From contig JAKCPI010013920.1 in NCBI GenBank assembly GCA_023213315.1, forward strand, positions 102,559 to 166,558: a stretch of DNA of 64,000 bases, given 5' to 3'. This DNA is from Euborellia annulipes. Lineage: Eukaryota; Arthropoda; Insecta; Dermaptera; Anisolabididae. The notes under the pieces were generated by a model that worked only from the letters and a program-made list of their open reading frames with translations, ran no database searches and was not told where the DNA came from. Shown here piece by piece: positions 22,868 to 45,514 of the stretch; positions within the stretch are counted from its first letter, which is position 1; every line of letters starts with the position of its first letter. The translations under genes were made by a program, and so were the position numbers.

Positions 22868-23215
22868 TATTTTTTTAAAAACACTCACTTTTTCTCATTC
22901 ACACTCACACAGTCTTCTCGGCAACTCAGGCCATATAAGACTTTAACGATACTCAATATTTAATAATTATATATATTTGGAGTCCAGGCATTCTTATTTA
23001 AGCTATTTGGTTTCCCAATATTTTTAATATATATAAAAAATATTAGTATCTATAGAATATATATATATATATTGGGAGTCCAGGTATATTTATTCATGCC
23101 ATTTGGAATTCAAATGGCTTTAAAAATCATATGACTGGCTGGGATCCGAATTCGCGACCCTTGCTAAAGAAGGTCAGTACGCTACCAATTATATCAAAGC
23201 CCGAGGGCATTAATC
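22868..23215 (-). mobile_element. SINE family A, tandem/nested copies
   Basis: SINE family A on its own strand is: tRNA-like head with B-box GGGTTCGGACCCC, AGGCAGTCCGATGATTTTATTT, CCATTTGGATACCAAATGG, AATAAGAATGCCTGGACCCC, (AT)n, GGCC-ATATAAG-complement block, GCCGAAAAGACTGTGTGAATG, then poly-A. Here a tail-complete copy (22,868-23,030) is followed by a head-containing copy (23,060-23,215), both minus. The head has decayed. Confidence 0.65.
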
Positions 23216-23579
23216 TTTTGTAATTAAAAAAAAAAAATTTAAATTTTCATTTTTATAAAAATGGTAATAATAAAACTTCAAGACAATAACATTAGCTAAG
23301 AAATGTAACAAGAATAAGCTTTTTAAGACACTTCATTTTATGAAGTAAAAAAATGCGAATTTTTCAAAATTTCCACTTCTGAGTCTTGGACGGAGCTAGA
23401 AGAGGAATGGGAAGTTCTTGTTCGAGACAGAGAAATATAAGGTGTGAATGTACAAAGAAAATAAAATTCAAGAGTAGAGAATCAATGTTTTGTCTTCTTT
23501 TCATTAGCATCTCTTGAAAATTCTATATTAAATCCAAAATTATGGAAAAAGTCCTCAACACTCAAATTTAAAACATCTG

Positions 23580-24010
23580 GAACATTGCGGAATGTTGAAT
23601 GATAGGCATGCTCGATCGACCGGGGACATTTTGAGGTTTGTCACACACCTCTGGAACAAAGCCATGGAAATGAAAGGAGGAACTATTGAAGTTGCTCTTG
23701 ACATTTCGAAGGCTTTCGATCAGGTATGGCATGTATGCTAAACTTCCATCTTTTGGCCTATCCTCTGAACTGTACAAGTGGATCAAATGACTTCTGACTG
23801 AGCGAAGGATCAACGAAGCGTTACTTTTCCTCCTAACAACTCCTAACCCTCTATGAATATGGTTCCCACCTTTGGCGAGGGGCGTCGAAAGACTCTCTCT
23901 CCTCCTTGGACGCCATACAGAGGCGTGCAATTAGACTGATAGGTGATTCTACCCTCACCGGATCCCTACAGTCACCATATCATATTAGAAGCGTGTCTGT
24001 ACTCTCTCTT
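23580..24010 (+). pseudogene. Reverse transcriptase fragment, Jockey/CR1-type LINE
   Basis: One plus-strand frame reads RSTGDILRFVTHLWNKAM, continues to EVALDISKAFDQVWH (about 23,613-23,733), and then degenerates. The catalytic FADD region is missing. A second segment in another frame reads LDAIQRRAIRLIGD (about 23,903-23,950), typical of the C-terminal region after the RT domain in such LINEs. The two parts are joined by a deletion, so this is a dead, internally deleted copy. It is abutted at 24,012 by a SINE. Confidence 0.7.
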
Positions 24011-24011
24011 A

Positions 24012-24170
24012 CTATATCTATTGGGGGTCCAGGGATTCTTATTCAAGTCATCTGGTATCCAAATGGATTAAATAAAATCATCGGACTGCCTGGGGTCCGA
24101 ACCCGCAACTTTTGGTGTACGAGGTTAGCGCGTCAACTCCTACACCAAGCCCGAGGGCAGCCCGACACTT
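24012..24170 (-). mobile_element. SINE family A copy (head half)
   Basis: Well preserved on the minus strand: GGGCTTGGTGTAGGAGTTGA head, B-box GGGTTCGGACCCCAGGCAGT, ATCCATTTGGATACCAGATG, GAATCCCTGGACCCCC. It lacks the distal tail found in 22,868, 33,865 and 44,560. Confidence 0.7.
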
Positions 24171-24199
24171 GCATAGTATTGTTTTTTTTTTTCATTGTT

Positions 24200-25671
24200 G
24201 ATTCATTTCACAAGTAGGAGCGCCGAAATTTATAAATAAAGCTAAATAATAGATAAACACACCCTATGCTGAGAAAATAATTATGTATACTATCAACATT
24301 TTTCTTGTAACAACGAAATTAAATTTGTAATAACATTTTTTATAGAAGGATGAGAAGGGAAGTTTCCCAAATGGCAGATAAATCGATTTTTGTACCATCA
24401 AGATTGAATCTACAGTAAATATGAGCTTTTGCCATCCTTAGGGAGAAAATTTATTTGAAATAGGCCAAGCAATTTTTTTTTTTTTTAACAGACACTTTTT
24501 TCTTTCTAAGGGAAGTATAACAATTAGAGTAATATTTACCTATATCAAGAATTTATTGATTATAACTCCTGAATCTTAAAGTTTTTACTAATTTTTCATC
24601 CAATTTTAGAAAAAATTAATTTTTATATTAAGAAAGAACCTTAAACTTCTGATTTTTTTGAAATACAATAAAATTCTACTAAAATAAAAATTATTATTAA
24701 TAATATGACTATACAAACAATCTTGTCTTAAAAATAATTTATACAACATTATCTTATATACAAGTATATCTAAAATATAATATAATAAAATATATATTAA
24801 TTGTTAATCATTAACAAAGTCATTTTCTCATTTAGTTTAAATTACAGAAAATTTATTAAAATCTTTTTTATAAATGGGAATTGGCAAAGAATTGAAATTA
24901 AAATAAATTAAGAAACTGGACTAGAAATAGGCAAAATATCAGCTTTCAGAGTTCAAAGGAATTGAATGAAAGGCAGGAAGAAAAAAAAGAGAATTTTAGG
25001 AAGACTCACCGTTAATGAAAATTGGAGATAATTAGGCAAGGAGCTGGACATAAGTTTTTTCTTTAAAAATTTTTGATTTTCTTCTCTAAGTTTCCATAGT
25101 CTTTAAGATAATCCAGACCTAGTAGAGTGAATAAAAAAGTTTAGAAGCCAAATCTTTTTAAGTAGAATGTCAGATATTAATATATGTGGAGCCTTATTTA
25201 CAAAGATTAATAAATATAGGGCTTCTGTATATACTAGTACCAGGTGTGAAGGGGCGAAAGAGCCATTCCCTCCCTGGATTAAAAAAAAAAAAGAAAACTA
25301 ATGACCCGTGGGAATTGATCACATTAAAAAAAAATCTCGACATGATCGCAATACTTTCTCTCTCTAAATATTTCATATATAGGGTAAGAGAAAGTAAAAA
25401 ATATTGTCCTTGAGAGGAAGTAAGGGGTAGCCCATAAACTCTGTGATGCAAAAACTTTGTAAATAAGTATTTTCCTCAATATTAAATACAAATAAATATT
25501 CTTATAATATATTGTACATAAACGTCGGTAAGAATAAAATTTTAAAGAAATAGGAAAGAGAAAACCAAAATGTAGAAGAAAAATTGAAATGATAAAACTT
25601 TTCTAATAAATATGTGATTAATTTTAAACTAGTAGCCGTTGGCTCTAGTTGAAACATTATGCTTTAATAGC
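24200..25671. other. AT-rich non-coding stretch
   Basis: No exon found. 25,325-25,400 is a Rep690 end scrap (TCTCGACATGATCGCAATAC...GGTAAGAGAAAGT). Confidence 0.35.
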
Positions 25672-26122
25672 AGAATTAAATCCAAGTATGATACAAAAGG
25701 TTTTTTGTTTCAATGATTTATTTATTTAACTGAAGGAGGTATATAGCTGAGTGTTGAAAATCAAATAGGAAGAATGAATGAGCAAGCAGCTAGTTGGACA
25801 TACACAATATAACTTGGCGAGGATTATATATATTTTCAGACATTAACCTGGCCCTGAGGATGGTCCATATGTGACCGAAACGTCGGCCCAGGTTTATTAA
25901 TAAAATGAAATATAACTATTTGCTTGCTCATTCATTCTTCCTATTTATTTATTTAACATTAACACTTTATACGCTTTTCGACCCAAATGTCATTATCAAA
26001 TGTGACTCACATATTCTATAGTATGAAACTAGAAAAGGGTATAAAGTGTTAATGTTAATGTTAAATAAATAAATCATTGAAACAAAAAACCTTGTGTATT
26101 ATATATACTTGGATTTAATTCT
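25672..26122. repeat. Foldback element split by a second insertion
   Basis: Outer arms: AGAATTAAATCCAAGTAT at the start and ACTTGGATTTAATTCT at the end, pairing inward through ACAAAAGG-TTTTTTGTTTCAATGATTTATTTATTTAAC and its complement, then TAACACTTTATACGCTTTTC / AGAAAAGGGTATAAAGTGTTA. The left arm is interrupted at 25,731 by a separate element (25,731-25,957). Confidence 0.75.
25731..25957 (+). mobile_element. Hammerhead-like foldback with 15-bp TSD, nested
   Basis: An exact 15-nt direct repeat ATTTATTTATTTAAC stands at 25,716-25,730 and 25,943-25,957; the intact right arm of the host foldback shows only one. Inside, AGGAAGAATGAATGAGCAAG (25,769) pairs with CTTGCTCATTCATTCTTCCT (25,922-25,941). 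The centre reads CTGAGGAT-GGTC-catatgt-GACC-GAAACGTC, flanked by AACCTGGCC / GGCCCAGGTT, which can pair with a single bulge. This is the clearest copy of the signature in the window. Confidence 0.7.
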
Positions 26123-26379
26123 CCTATTTAAAAATATATATATGTGTTATTTGACTTTGGTTTGTAAAGTAAATTTTAAAATTACTTAATTTTTTTTTTA
26201 TTAAGTATTGATCGTTTTTAGGAAGGGCCTTGACCCATTTTGCCTTGAAAAGACAAATTTTGGATTTTCCTCTCCTTTTCACCGACAAAATTCTTTTTTT
26301 TTTTATAGATAATGAAATGTGGATAGAGAATGCAGTCAGATACCAATTTCAAAAATTAAAAATATTTAGAATAAATTTT

Positions 26380-26815
26380 TTGTTCAACCTGGAAACGAAG
26401 GAAGAAAATATTAAAGTAAATATCTTCAGACGAACGTTAAATTGATGGAGGAAAATGGAAGAGTAAAGAATTCCCAAGATATAGTTCGAAGGGCTAAAGA
26501 AATTGGACAGAATGGAGACAAATAAGGCAGAGCTGAACTGGTTGTCTCAAATAAGGAGTCTACTCAAAGAATTAAATTTAAGAAACGAAAACTTAGGTTA
26601 TGAAAGGGAAGCTAGAAATATTCATGTCCCAGAAATAATTAGGGTATATACAGAAAAACTCAGAAACGAAGACATTCTAAGAATGGAAAAGTCTACTTAC
26701 AACCCTGTATATAAGACTCTATTTAGAGAGGAACAAGAGCCATATCTCTATTCGAGGAATAAAATAGAAAAAATCCGACTGATAGCCCAACTCAAGATTG
26801 GCAGTGGCTAAATGA
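26380..26815 (+). pseudogene. Retrotransposon ORF2 C-terminal fragment (probable)
   Basis: The main open stretch (about 26,494-26,811) reads DRMETNKAELNWLSQIRSLL and on to NPVYKTLF and KIRLIAQLKIGSG before a stop. The 'NP-Y-TL ... AQL-RIG' order resembles the region after the RT domain of some LINEs, just before their zinc knuckle, which is missing. Frames upstream (26,230-26,445) may be part of the same dead copy. The family assignment is tentative. Confidence 0.4.
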
Positions 26816-26960
26816 AGAATCTTGATTTAGGCTAATCTCTGAATACTAACGTAAGATAATAGCAAATTAATTAATAAATAAAAACTTTTGTTCTAATAAC
26901 AATTTTAAAAGTTATTTAGTCATTAATATTTTTTGAATTTTAATATTGATTATAAAATGT

Positions 26961-27025
26961 AGCCAAGCGATGTCAGGCAAGGCGAAACCTCGGGTCGTTG
27001 ACCCCAAGGAACCAATGAAATAATA
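26961..27025 (+). repeat. GGCGAAAC-hairpin-AAGGAA block
   Basis: GTCAGGCAAGGCGAAACC, hairpin CGGGT...ACCC, CAAGGAACCAATG. It shares order and words with 18,468-18,545 and 51,865-51,955. Confidence 0.35.
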
Positions 27026-27379
27026 AAGAAATTAATTCCTGCCAAAAATGGAGAAAAAAAATGTAATTTCCTTCAGCTTTTATTTAAAAAAGGTCCCACT
27101 GCTATAAAATATACTGAATTATTAACGAGTATGAAGGGATCCCTTAATTTGACGTTTTTCTTCATTTTTTTTTTCTTTCTCAAATTGACTTTCGATCTCT
27201 TTATTATTTTTTCTCCAAACTGTATTCTCCAACCACATTTCAACATTTTATACATATTCGATATTTTGAAAGCTTATTTATAGTATATAATGTATAAAAA
27301 TAGACATCTTTGACCTAATTCTGAATAAATGCAAATAGGAATAAATTCAATTTTTATAAAATGTTTGTCTTAAGATGAA

Positions 27380-38923
<11,544 letters not shown>

Positions 38924-38929
38924 TTTGGC

Positions 38930-39200
38930 TTTTTGGTGAGGAGACTAGCAGGTGGTTAAAAAGTTAAACGAAGGCCAAACTGTCAAAGATGACAGACAAA
39001 AAAAAGCCATCAGCTGATCGATTCACTGTGCGCAGCCGCGGTCTGCACGCCGACTGACTCCAGGGCATCAAATCGCATAACAGGACCTGCCTTGTCCCCT
39101 CCTCGTTACTACTACTATCATTATTACTACTACTATTACTAGTGGTACTACTCTTGTATATTGCAACGCGGCTTCGTACGCCCTCTTATAGCAAATTCTA
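38930..39200 (-). promoter_or_regulatory. Possible proximal promoter of the carboxylesterase
   Basis: The region just upstream of exon 1 rises in G+C (GTGCGCAGCCGCGG near 39,028; CGCACGCCGACTGACTCC-like patch) and contains an (ACT)n microsatellite at ~39,106-39,150. Position and composition suggest a promoter; no TATA box was recognised. Confidence 0.3.
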
Positions 39201-39326
39201 TTATCAACTCTGGAAAGAGTCACCATTTTCACCTTCCGTAGAGAAAAAAAGACAGTGCAATTAAAATAAACAAATTGACTGGAAAACTGTATTTATAAAG
39301 ATGAATTATGTCTAAATAGTCTATAG

Positions 39327-39576
39327 CAAACTGTGCGTCGCCGTGTCCTCGGGCACCGCTCTTAAGGCGCCGAGAAAATTTTTCTATACTTTATAATATG
39401 TTACTCGGACCAGCACAAAATTTGACCAGCATTTTACTATCATGTAAGCTGCGTTGAATTCAAAATCAAGAAAAACTATTAGTAACCTTTTGCCCTGAGA
39501 TTTGACATAGGGCGCTCCGGAAAAATTTTGATTTATTAAGGGCGCCGGAAACCGGAAAAAAGTTTGGGAACCCCTG
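39327..39576. mobile_element. hAT-like element, ~250 bp
   Basis: The right end AAGTTTGGGAACCCCTG is a standard hAT terminus. The 8-bp flanks GTCTATAG (39,319-39,326) and GTCTATTG (39,577-39,584) match at 7 of 8 positions. The left terminus is decayed. Confidence 0.6.
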
Positions 39577-40149
39577 GTCTATTGTTTCCAGAACAAAATT
39601 AGTAGTTAAAGGAAAGTAGAAAATTTTCTCCTAAAACTATTACACTAATTCATGGTATATTATCCATATAGGCATAATATATCTTAAAAAATACGACTAA
39701 GTCTGGAGTCTTATGTGGGTCTAAACCTTCTCCTCTATCATCCATTTTATTGAAGAAATAGAGAATGTGATGCCATTTGGCGTTTGTATTAAATTTAAAA
39801 ATATAAATTTTAATTTTGTCTTAAAAAAAAAAAATTCTGACGAATTTGTATTATATCTGGTATGGATGGAATCGAGTAAATACCTAAAGAGATAGGGGTT
39901 AGTCATAAAAAAAATAAAAAAGATCAAATGAAAATTTGCCAAGCAAAAAAAATTTGATTAATGATTGACCTAATGAAAATATATTCCAAGGTCAACAACT
40001 TGATTTATGTTTATATCATTTCATTAACGAATAAAAAAACATTTGTTAAAATCATTATATAATTTCAAAGATTTCAAAATTAATTCTTTAAAATTAAGCA
40101 ATAAAATTCCGTCAATAAAATCCATTTGCGTTATGTTATAAAATATTAC

Positions 40150-40445
40150 ATCCTGAATATACATTTTAAAGAGTATCTAAAAAATTTTGAATTTTAATCA
40201 AAATCGATGGTGCGAATTTTGAGAAAATCTAAAAAAAAAAAAACTGAAAAAGTACACCAGTAAAGTTCTAGTACTTTTTGGTCGATTTTGTTCAAAAGCT
40301 TATTTTCACCAATTAGGGAGGGAGCCTAACTTAAATATAAAATTTCAAGCTCCTAGCTCATTTCCTTCATGCTTAAAAATGTCTACAAACACAGACACCC
40401 AGACCAATTTGCGGGACCCACTTTTTTAGGATTCAGGGGAACTCA
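40150..40445 (-). repeat. Rep690 partial copy
   Basis: Runs in minus orientation from ACATTTTAAAGAGTATCTAAAAAATT through AGTACTTTTTGG and the AAATATAAAATTTCAAGC block to GGATTCAGGGGAACTC. Confidence 0.6.
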
Positions 40446-40899
40446 TGTAGGATTTTATGTTGGGTCTTTTTTCTCACGGTTACATAAAAAATAAAAAACG
40501 AGAAATAATAGTGTAGTAATTGAAGTTTTTACAGCTAATATAATTATATGAAAGACGAGGAGGAAATATTCCAGTTTTGTTCGAATATATAAGTCAAGGT
40601 GGATTTCATAAAAACGAGTAACTTGAGAAAAAAAATTGATAAAAATATGTTCTTATTTGGAACAGATAAAAAATGACATAGTTAAAAATACATTTAAATT
40701 TAATAATGTAATTGATTTAATAATATAATAATTAAAAATAATTATCTAATGTGCGTCTCTCGGGAACCCCCCACCAGGCTAGACAGATAGCCCGCCTGAG
40801 GAAGGGGGCGCGGTTGGTAAAAATAATAAAAATTGTAAATAAGCCAGTCAATATATCATTTAAGATAATAAATTTGCCAGATGATTTAGTGTTTGTTTG

Positions 40900-40990
40900 G
40901 GCAAAAATTGCCCAATCTGGAGTCGAACCAGGACCTCCACGCTTTCGCAGCGGGCGGACTCGAATTAATTTTTGCCCATTCAAACACAAA
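40900..40990 (-). mobile_element. tRNA-derived SINE head (family C)
   Basis: On the minus strand, a perfect B-box GGTTCGACTCC follows GTCCGCCCGCTGCGAAAGCG. It is flanked by AATTTTTGCCC/GGGCAAAAATT inverted words at ~40,898 and 40,970. The cloverleaf is not intact, so this is not a functional tRNA. Confidence 0.5.
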
Positions 40991-41579
40991 CTCATCTCGG
41001 AATTATCTTAAACAATAAAAGTTGATTTTAAATTACTTACTTGAAAAAAATTTTTTTTTTTTAAATTTCAGCCTCTATTAGAGATGGCCAATTACTACTT
41101 GAAAATATACTGTATTTATTAGTTTTTACTGTTTTTATAGGAATTGATGACAGGAATGATCTGAAAGTAATCCAAGTTGAGTTTTACTCTTTGAGTGAAA
41201 AGATTTATCAAGACTTGATCTTTTTCTTCTTCTGTCCTCGCTTTTTTCCGGCGATGCGGGGTCGACGGACCTCACTATTTCCCTCCAACCCTATCAAGCG
41301 TTTTTGCGACCGGAAGAAATAGGACAGGCCGGCCCGTCGTACGGTCTGACGCCTGTTGAAAAGAGGAAGGAAGAGACAGACATACAAATAACTGAAGGAC
41401 TGTCTGTCCTAGCTCGGGCAGCTCGTGGTCGCCATCCACGTACCCACAAGATGTGGGCCCCTGAGCGAATTTATCAAGACTTGATAAATTTATTTAATTC
41501 CCTACCACCCCGAATGGAATTCCTTTATATTCCAAATTTAAAAATGAAATTTTATTTAATATGCTTTTTTTTTTAAATT

Positions 41580-41725
41580 AATGTCTTTTTCGAAATCGAA
41601 GGCCATTTAGATTGGTAACCAATCCAATTGAAATAAATTGTCGCATGAGACGGGATGCGAACCCGCAACCCTTGGTACTGAAGTCCAGCACGCTATATAC
41701 CAAATATACCAAGGCCTATATCCTT
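41580..41725 (-). mobile_element. SINE family B copy
   Basis: Minus: tRNA-like head with GGGTTCGCATCCCGTCTC, then CAATTTATTTCAATTGGATTGG and CTAAATGGCCTTCGAT. Confidence 0.6.
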
Positions 41726-41830
41726 TTTTAGATAAATCAAAAATAGGAATCCAAAATAAACGATATCCCCTCGTGGGCTCAGGGACCAAGAGAGTCTATC
41801 TCGAAGAAAAAGAAAGCGTCGCAGGCTAGC

Positions 41831-42065
41831 CAAGGGGGGGGGTACAAGGGGGTCCAATTACCCCCCCCCAGATTCGAAAAAAATATTTTTTTTTAATGTA
41901 AAATTTTTAAAATTAATACTTAAAAATTTGATGTGTATTTATATTCTGGCAAACAAGTACAGAATGCGCTTTGAAATTCCCGAAATTAAAAAAAAATAGT
42001 GTGCTGTGCGACGAGTCACACCAGATTACCCCCCCCCCCGAGAAACACCTCTGGATCCGCCCTTG
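41831..42065. mobile_element. hAT-type MITE with exact TSD, copy 1
   Basis: Right end CTGGATCCGCCCTTG, left end CAAGGGGGGGGGTACAAG (decayed). Exact 8-bp duplication AGGCTAGC at 41,823-41,830 and 42,066-42,073. The interior matches 45,831-46,087 almost base for base, including AATTTGATGTGTATTTATATTC and a GTGCTGTGCGACGAGTCAC word also found in Rep690. Confidence 0.8.
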
Positions 42066-42073
42066 AGGCTAGC

Positions 42074-42982
42074 CCGAGCCAGATATTTTGTGAGGTTCTT
42101 ACTGGGAAATAATAAAAAAAAAAAGTTAATCCAGGGGGACAAATCCTGCCCTAAGATTGGCGGCAAGTGAAAATAATAATAGTAGATTTCAATTTACTTA
42201 TTTATAAGAATCAATCCTAAACTAAATTTGTGGTAAATTTTTAGCAAAATGACAAGGCTATTTCTAATATTATCTCAAATAGTAGATAGGCCAATCAAAT
42301 CAAGATCAAATATTAAAATGTCAATTTACTGAAAATAAATAAAAATTGTGTTCCTTACAATATATGAAAAGAATGGTTATATAATGGAAATTATATCATT
42401 TATCTCTATCTCTATACAATAATAGAAAAATAAACGTTTTGAAAATTTTTCCATCAAAGAACCAAATCAAATTTAAATGTGCATCAATTTGATAAATGAA
42501 GTGGTTAAACAAAAGAGTATGTGCGATATGTGGATTTTATAATACAAATAGAGGAGAATAAAAACATTTTTTTAAAACAAAAAAGGCGATTAAGACTGAG
42601 CCCCTTTTAATGATGAGAAGAACTTTGAAATGGAGAATATTATTGAATATTTATTTAAATTAAATTGAATGTATGATATGGCAGTTTTGGGAATAAAAAT
42701 TAAATAAATGCAAGGGAATTTTTTATCCAAATAATTTAAATAAATTTGTGAGTTTATCATAGACACAGATTAATCAATTATTTTATTAGAAGTTGTTCAT
42801 TTAAGATAAATTTTTGCTCATCTTGTAACTTATCAAATCATTTCTTGGTAGTTAATATTGAAAAATCGACCTTGACTTAGTGACACTTAAATTTAAAAAC
42901 AAGACAACATACTAATGAATAGAAATTAATAAATTAAAAATATATCTCTATTAATAAAAATAAACAAAAATGATGGGCTTAC
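42074..42982. other. AT-rich non-coding stretch
   Basis: Nothing recognised. Confidence 0.3.
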
Positions 42983-43130
42983 ATTAGGGAGGAGTCGGTG
43001 TAGCACCAGGTTGTCACTGAGATAAGAGATGTTTGACTGAGGAGTGGAGGCGCGAGAGGCCGGTGGTTCAATCGTGCTTTGCACATGCGCAGCTGTCAAG
43101 GGTATTTTTGGAGCAGTGCAAATATTTTCA
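42983..43130 (-). promoter_or_regulatory. Candidate promoter / 5' UTR exon upstream of the esterase
   Basis: An isolated GC-rich block. On the minus strand it has an NRF1-like CTGCGCATGTGCA near 43,080-43,095 and ends in a consensus donor, CCTAAT followed by GTAAGC, at 42,982. The acceptor-like CTGCTAG before esterase exon 1 could receive it across ~4 kb. This pairing is inference. Confidence 0.3.
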
Positions 43131-43445
43131 TTTAGATGGTAGAATGTTTACAATTCGTTCGGTTTTCTAAAAAAAAAAAAGAAAATGTTTTTAAATTATT
43201 ATTATATTTAATAAAAATTTTCTTTTCAGATATTTAGGGAGGGGGAGAGTTATTTATATACCCTGTAAAGTCTGAAAGGGAAATTTTCAAGAGTTTTGAT
43301 ATCTGATCTAATTTTTATTTATTTATTTTTATTATTATTGATTTCTATATTCGCTCAAATGTCAAAAAGATTTTTTTTTATTTTTTTTACTAAAACAAGC
43401 CTGAGCATTTAGGAAGTTCTTGAATGTATTTGAAGGGCCTAGGTC

Positions 43446-43575
43446 AGGGGTGTCAAACTCGCGACCTCCGGGCCGCATCCGGCCCGAGATGAACATTTTG
43501 CAACAATTTCGTTGACAGGGCTCCGAGATTTTGACAGCCTAAGGGCCTCCATCTTGCTTAATCCGGCACTGCATG
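43446..43575. mobile_element. hAT terminal fragments
   Basis: CAGGGGTGTCAAACTCGCG at 43,446 is a common hAT 5' terminus. AATCCGGCACTG at ~43,560-43,571 looks like a 3' terminus of a different hAT. No matching pair or duplication was found. Confidence 0.4.
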
Positions 43576-43639
43576 TTTGTAAATACTTATCAGAGCGAGC
43601 AAACATTATTTTATTATGTTAGCGAGGCGAATAGCTGAA

Positions 43640-43800
43640 TCAATATGTAGTAGAAAATAAAAGGTCGAGCAGCTATGATAATTTCTTTATTTGAGAACCC
43701 ACAGCGACGTTTCGATCGACTATGCGACCATCTTCATGGCTAGAGTTCAGTCAACAGAAAAACCTCTTAAGTTCTTTGACAGACATTTCATAAAATACAT
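43640..43800 (-). repeat. Hammerhead-like repeat, minus orientation
   Basis: On the minus strand: ATGAAGAT-GGTCG-catagt-CGATC-GAAACGTC at about 43,706-43,737, followed by GCTGTGGGTTCTCAAATAAAG. No long opposite arm was found, so this may be a single unit rather than a foldback. Confidence 0.5.
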
Positions 43801-43929
43801 TACGATCTATCATATATAATGCATTCAGCGCCAAAGTCAATATGATTTTATTATTTTTGCAGCCCACCTAAAGTTAGGCATTATTTATTTGGCCCAAGTT
43901 AGCTTTTGCACTTGATAAGTGTGGTAACC

Positions 43930-44110
43930 AGTACTCCTAAAAAGAGAAATCTTCTCTGCAAGGCCTCCAATGAATCTGGCTAGCGGAGTACGGATAACAC
44001 ACTGTTGGAAAATGAGGCCTTACAAGAGAGAAGAGCATTTTAATTGTACGAATATCAGTAAAATCGGACGAAGTCCTCTTTATGAGTACCAGCATTCTAT
44101 AAGCTTTGCT
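43930..44110 (-). pseudogene. LINE reverse transcriptase C-terminal fragment
   Basis: The minus-strand frame reads SKAYRMLVLIKRTSSDFTDI and RTIKMLFSLVRPH, the thumb region (A-RMLG-IKR...LYKSLVRPHLEY) of CR1/Jockey-type non-LTR elements. It frameshifts after RPH. No upstream catalytic region remains. Confidence 0.6.
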
Positions 44111-44559
44111 GACAATCTCATCAATAATAATAATGATAATTAAAGGCAAGTTTTACATTAAGCACTATTGCCAAGTCCACAACCCTGCCTCTATAGGCCT
44201 ATGTTATACTTTTTATAAATTTTCCATTCCGCATAATAGTCTACACCCATTCCAATCATAGCAAGCCATAGAAATTTGCATTTATGTTTTATAGAAGCAA
44301 TTTTACTTAATTATTCCAACCCATATTATTCTTTAAAATAAAAAAAAGGAATATTTTATAATTCTTTTTATAAATAATCATACCATATCTGTAGACTTGT
44401 ATTTGGAAGTAAACCAAGTGGAATGACCCGTCACAAATACTCATAGAAGGGAAGAGATGATTTCTAGGGATTAAATCTATCCTTTTACACAAATTATAAT
44501 CAATTCATTTTTTTTAAATCGAAACGGTCTCATTAAAAAACAACAAAGATAGAATGTTT

Positions 44560-44820
44560 TTTTTTTTTTTTTTTTAACACTCGCACTTTTTTCCCAAACA
44601 CACAGAAATGCACCCAGTCTTTTCGGCAACTTAGGCCATTTAAGACTTTAAACGATACTCGTTATTTGTAAATATATCTAGTGGGGGTCCAAGCATTCTT
44701 ATTTAAGACATTTGGTATCCAAATGGTTTAAATAAAATCATCGGACTGCCTGGAATCCGAAACCTCGACCCTTGGTATAGAAGGCAAGCGCGCTAATAAA
44801 TAGGCCAAGCCCGAGGGTAG
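44560..44820 (-). mobile_element. SINE family A, near full length
   Basis: Minus copy: CTACCCTCGGGCTTGG head, CGAGGTTTCGGATTCCAGG (decayed B-box), CCATTTGGATACCAAATG, GAATGCTTGGACCCCC, AAGTTGCCGAAAAGACTGGGTG and a poly-A run at the 44,560 end. Confidence 0.7.
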
Positions 44821-45440
44821 ATAGAATGTTATTTAGTTGCCTACCTTTGAAAGTTTTTATAAATTAATTCCATTTGAAACTTGAAGAAAATTAAAATAAC
44901 CACCAGAAATTGGGATCAACATAGTAAAGAAAATTACTTGTCGATTCATAATAATGTACTTGAAATTAAAGTAACTGCAATATAAATTAAAAATGAGTGA
45001 ATGATAAATATTATTATTAATTAAGTATAGGAAAATTATAGACTTCATTTACTTACAATTTGTTTTTTGTGTGATATCCATTTTCCTTTTTGGTTATATC
45101 AAAACATAGGGATGACATCGAACAAAGATTTTACAAACAGTGCAAAATATATATAGATCTATATATATATTTAAAATTTCCAATATATTTGTGAAAGAAA
45201 AGGGTTTGTGTTTATTAGAATGGTTAGAAAAGAACTGGTACGATTGCTGGCTTCCAACATGGATTTTTTCGGCATCGAATCCCATTCCAACATGGCTTCT
45301 CTTCTTTTCAAATTCCCATGATCCTTTGTTGACCCTCTTAAAATTTGAATTAAAAAATAATCATTTTAAACTTTTTTTAGAAATTATTTCAAATTTTATA
45401 GTTTTAAATATTCTATTTGCAATTTCTATTCAAATTATTT
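44821..45440. other. AT-rich non-coding stretch
   Basis: A less AT-rich patch at 45,235-45,330 holds the word TTCCAACATGG twice (YY1-like in reverse). No gene was recognised. Confidence 0.25.
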
Positions 45441-45482
45441 TTCCTTAAAATAATTATAATTATATATTATTATTATAATTAT

Positions 45483-45514
<32 letters not shown>

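Noticed and set aside
45094..45448. Open frames on both strands around 45.1-45.4 kb
   Set aside because: Overlapping opposite frames, hydrophobic-biased, no splice sites or homology I can recognise.
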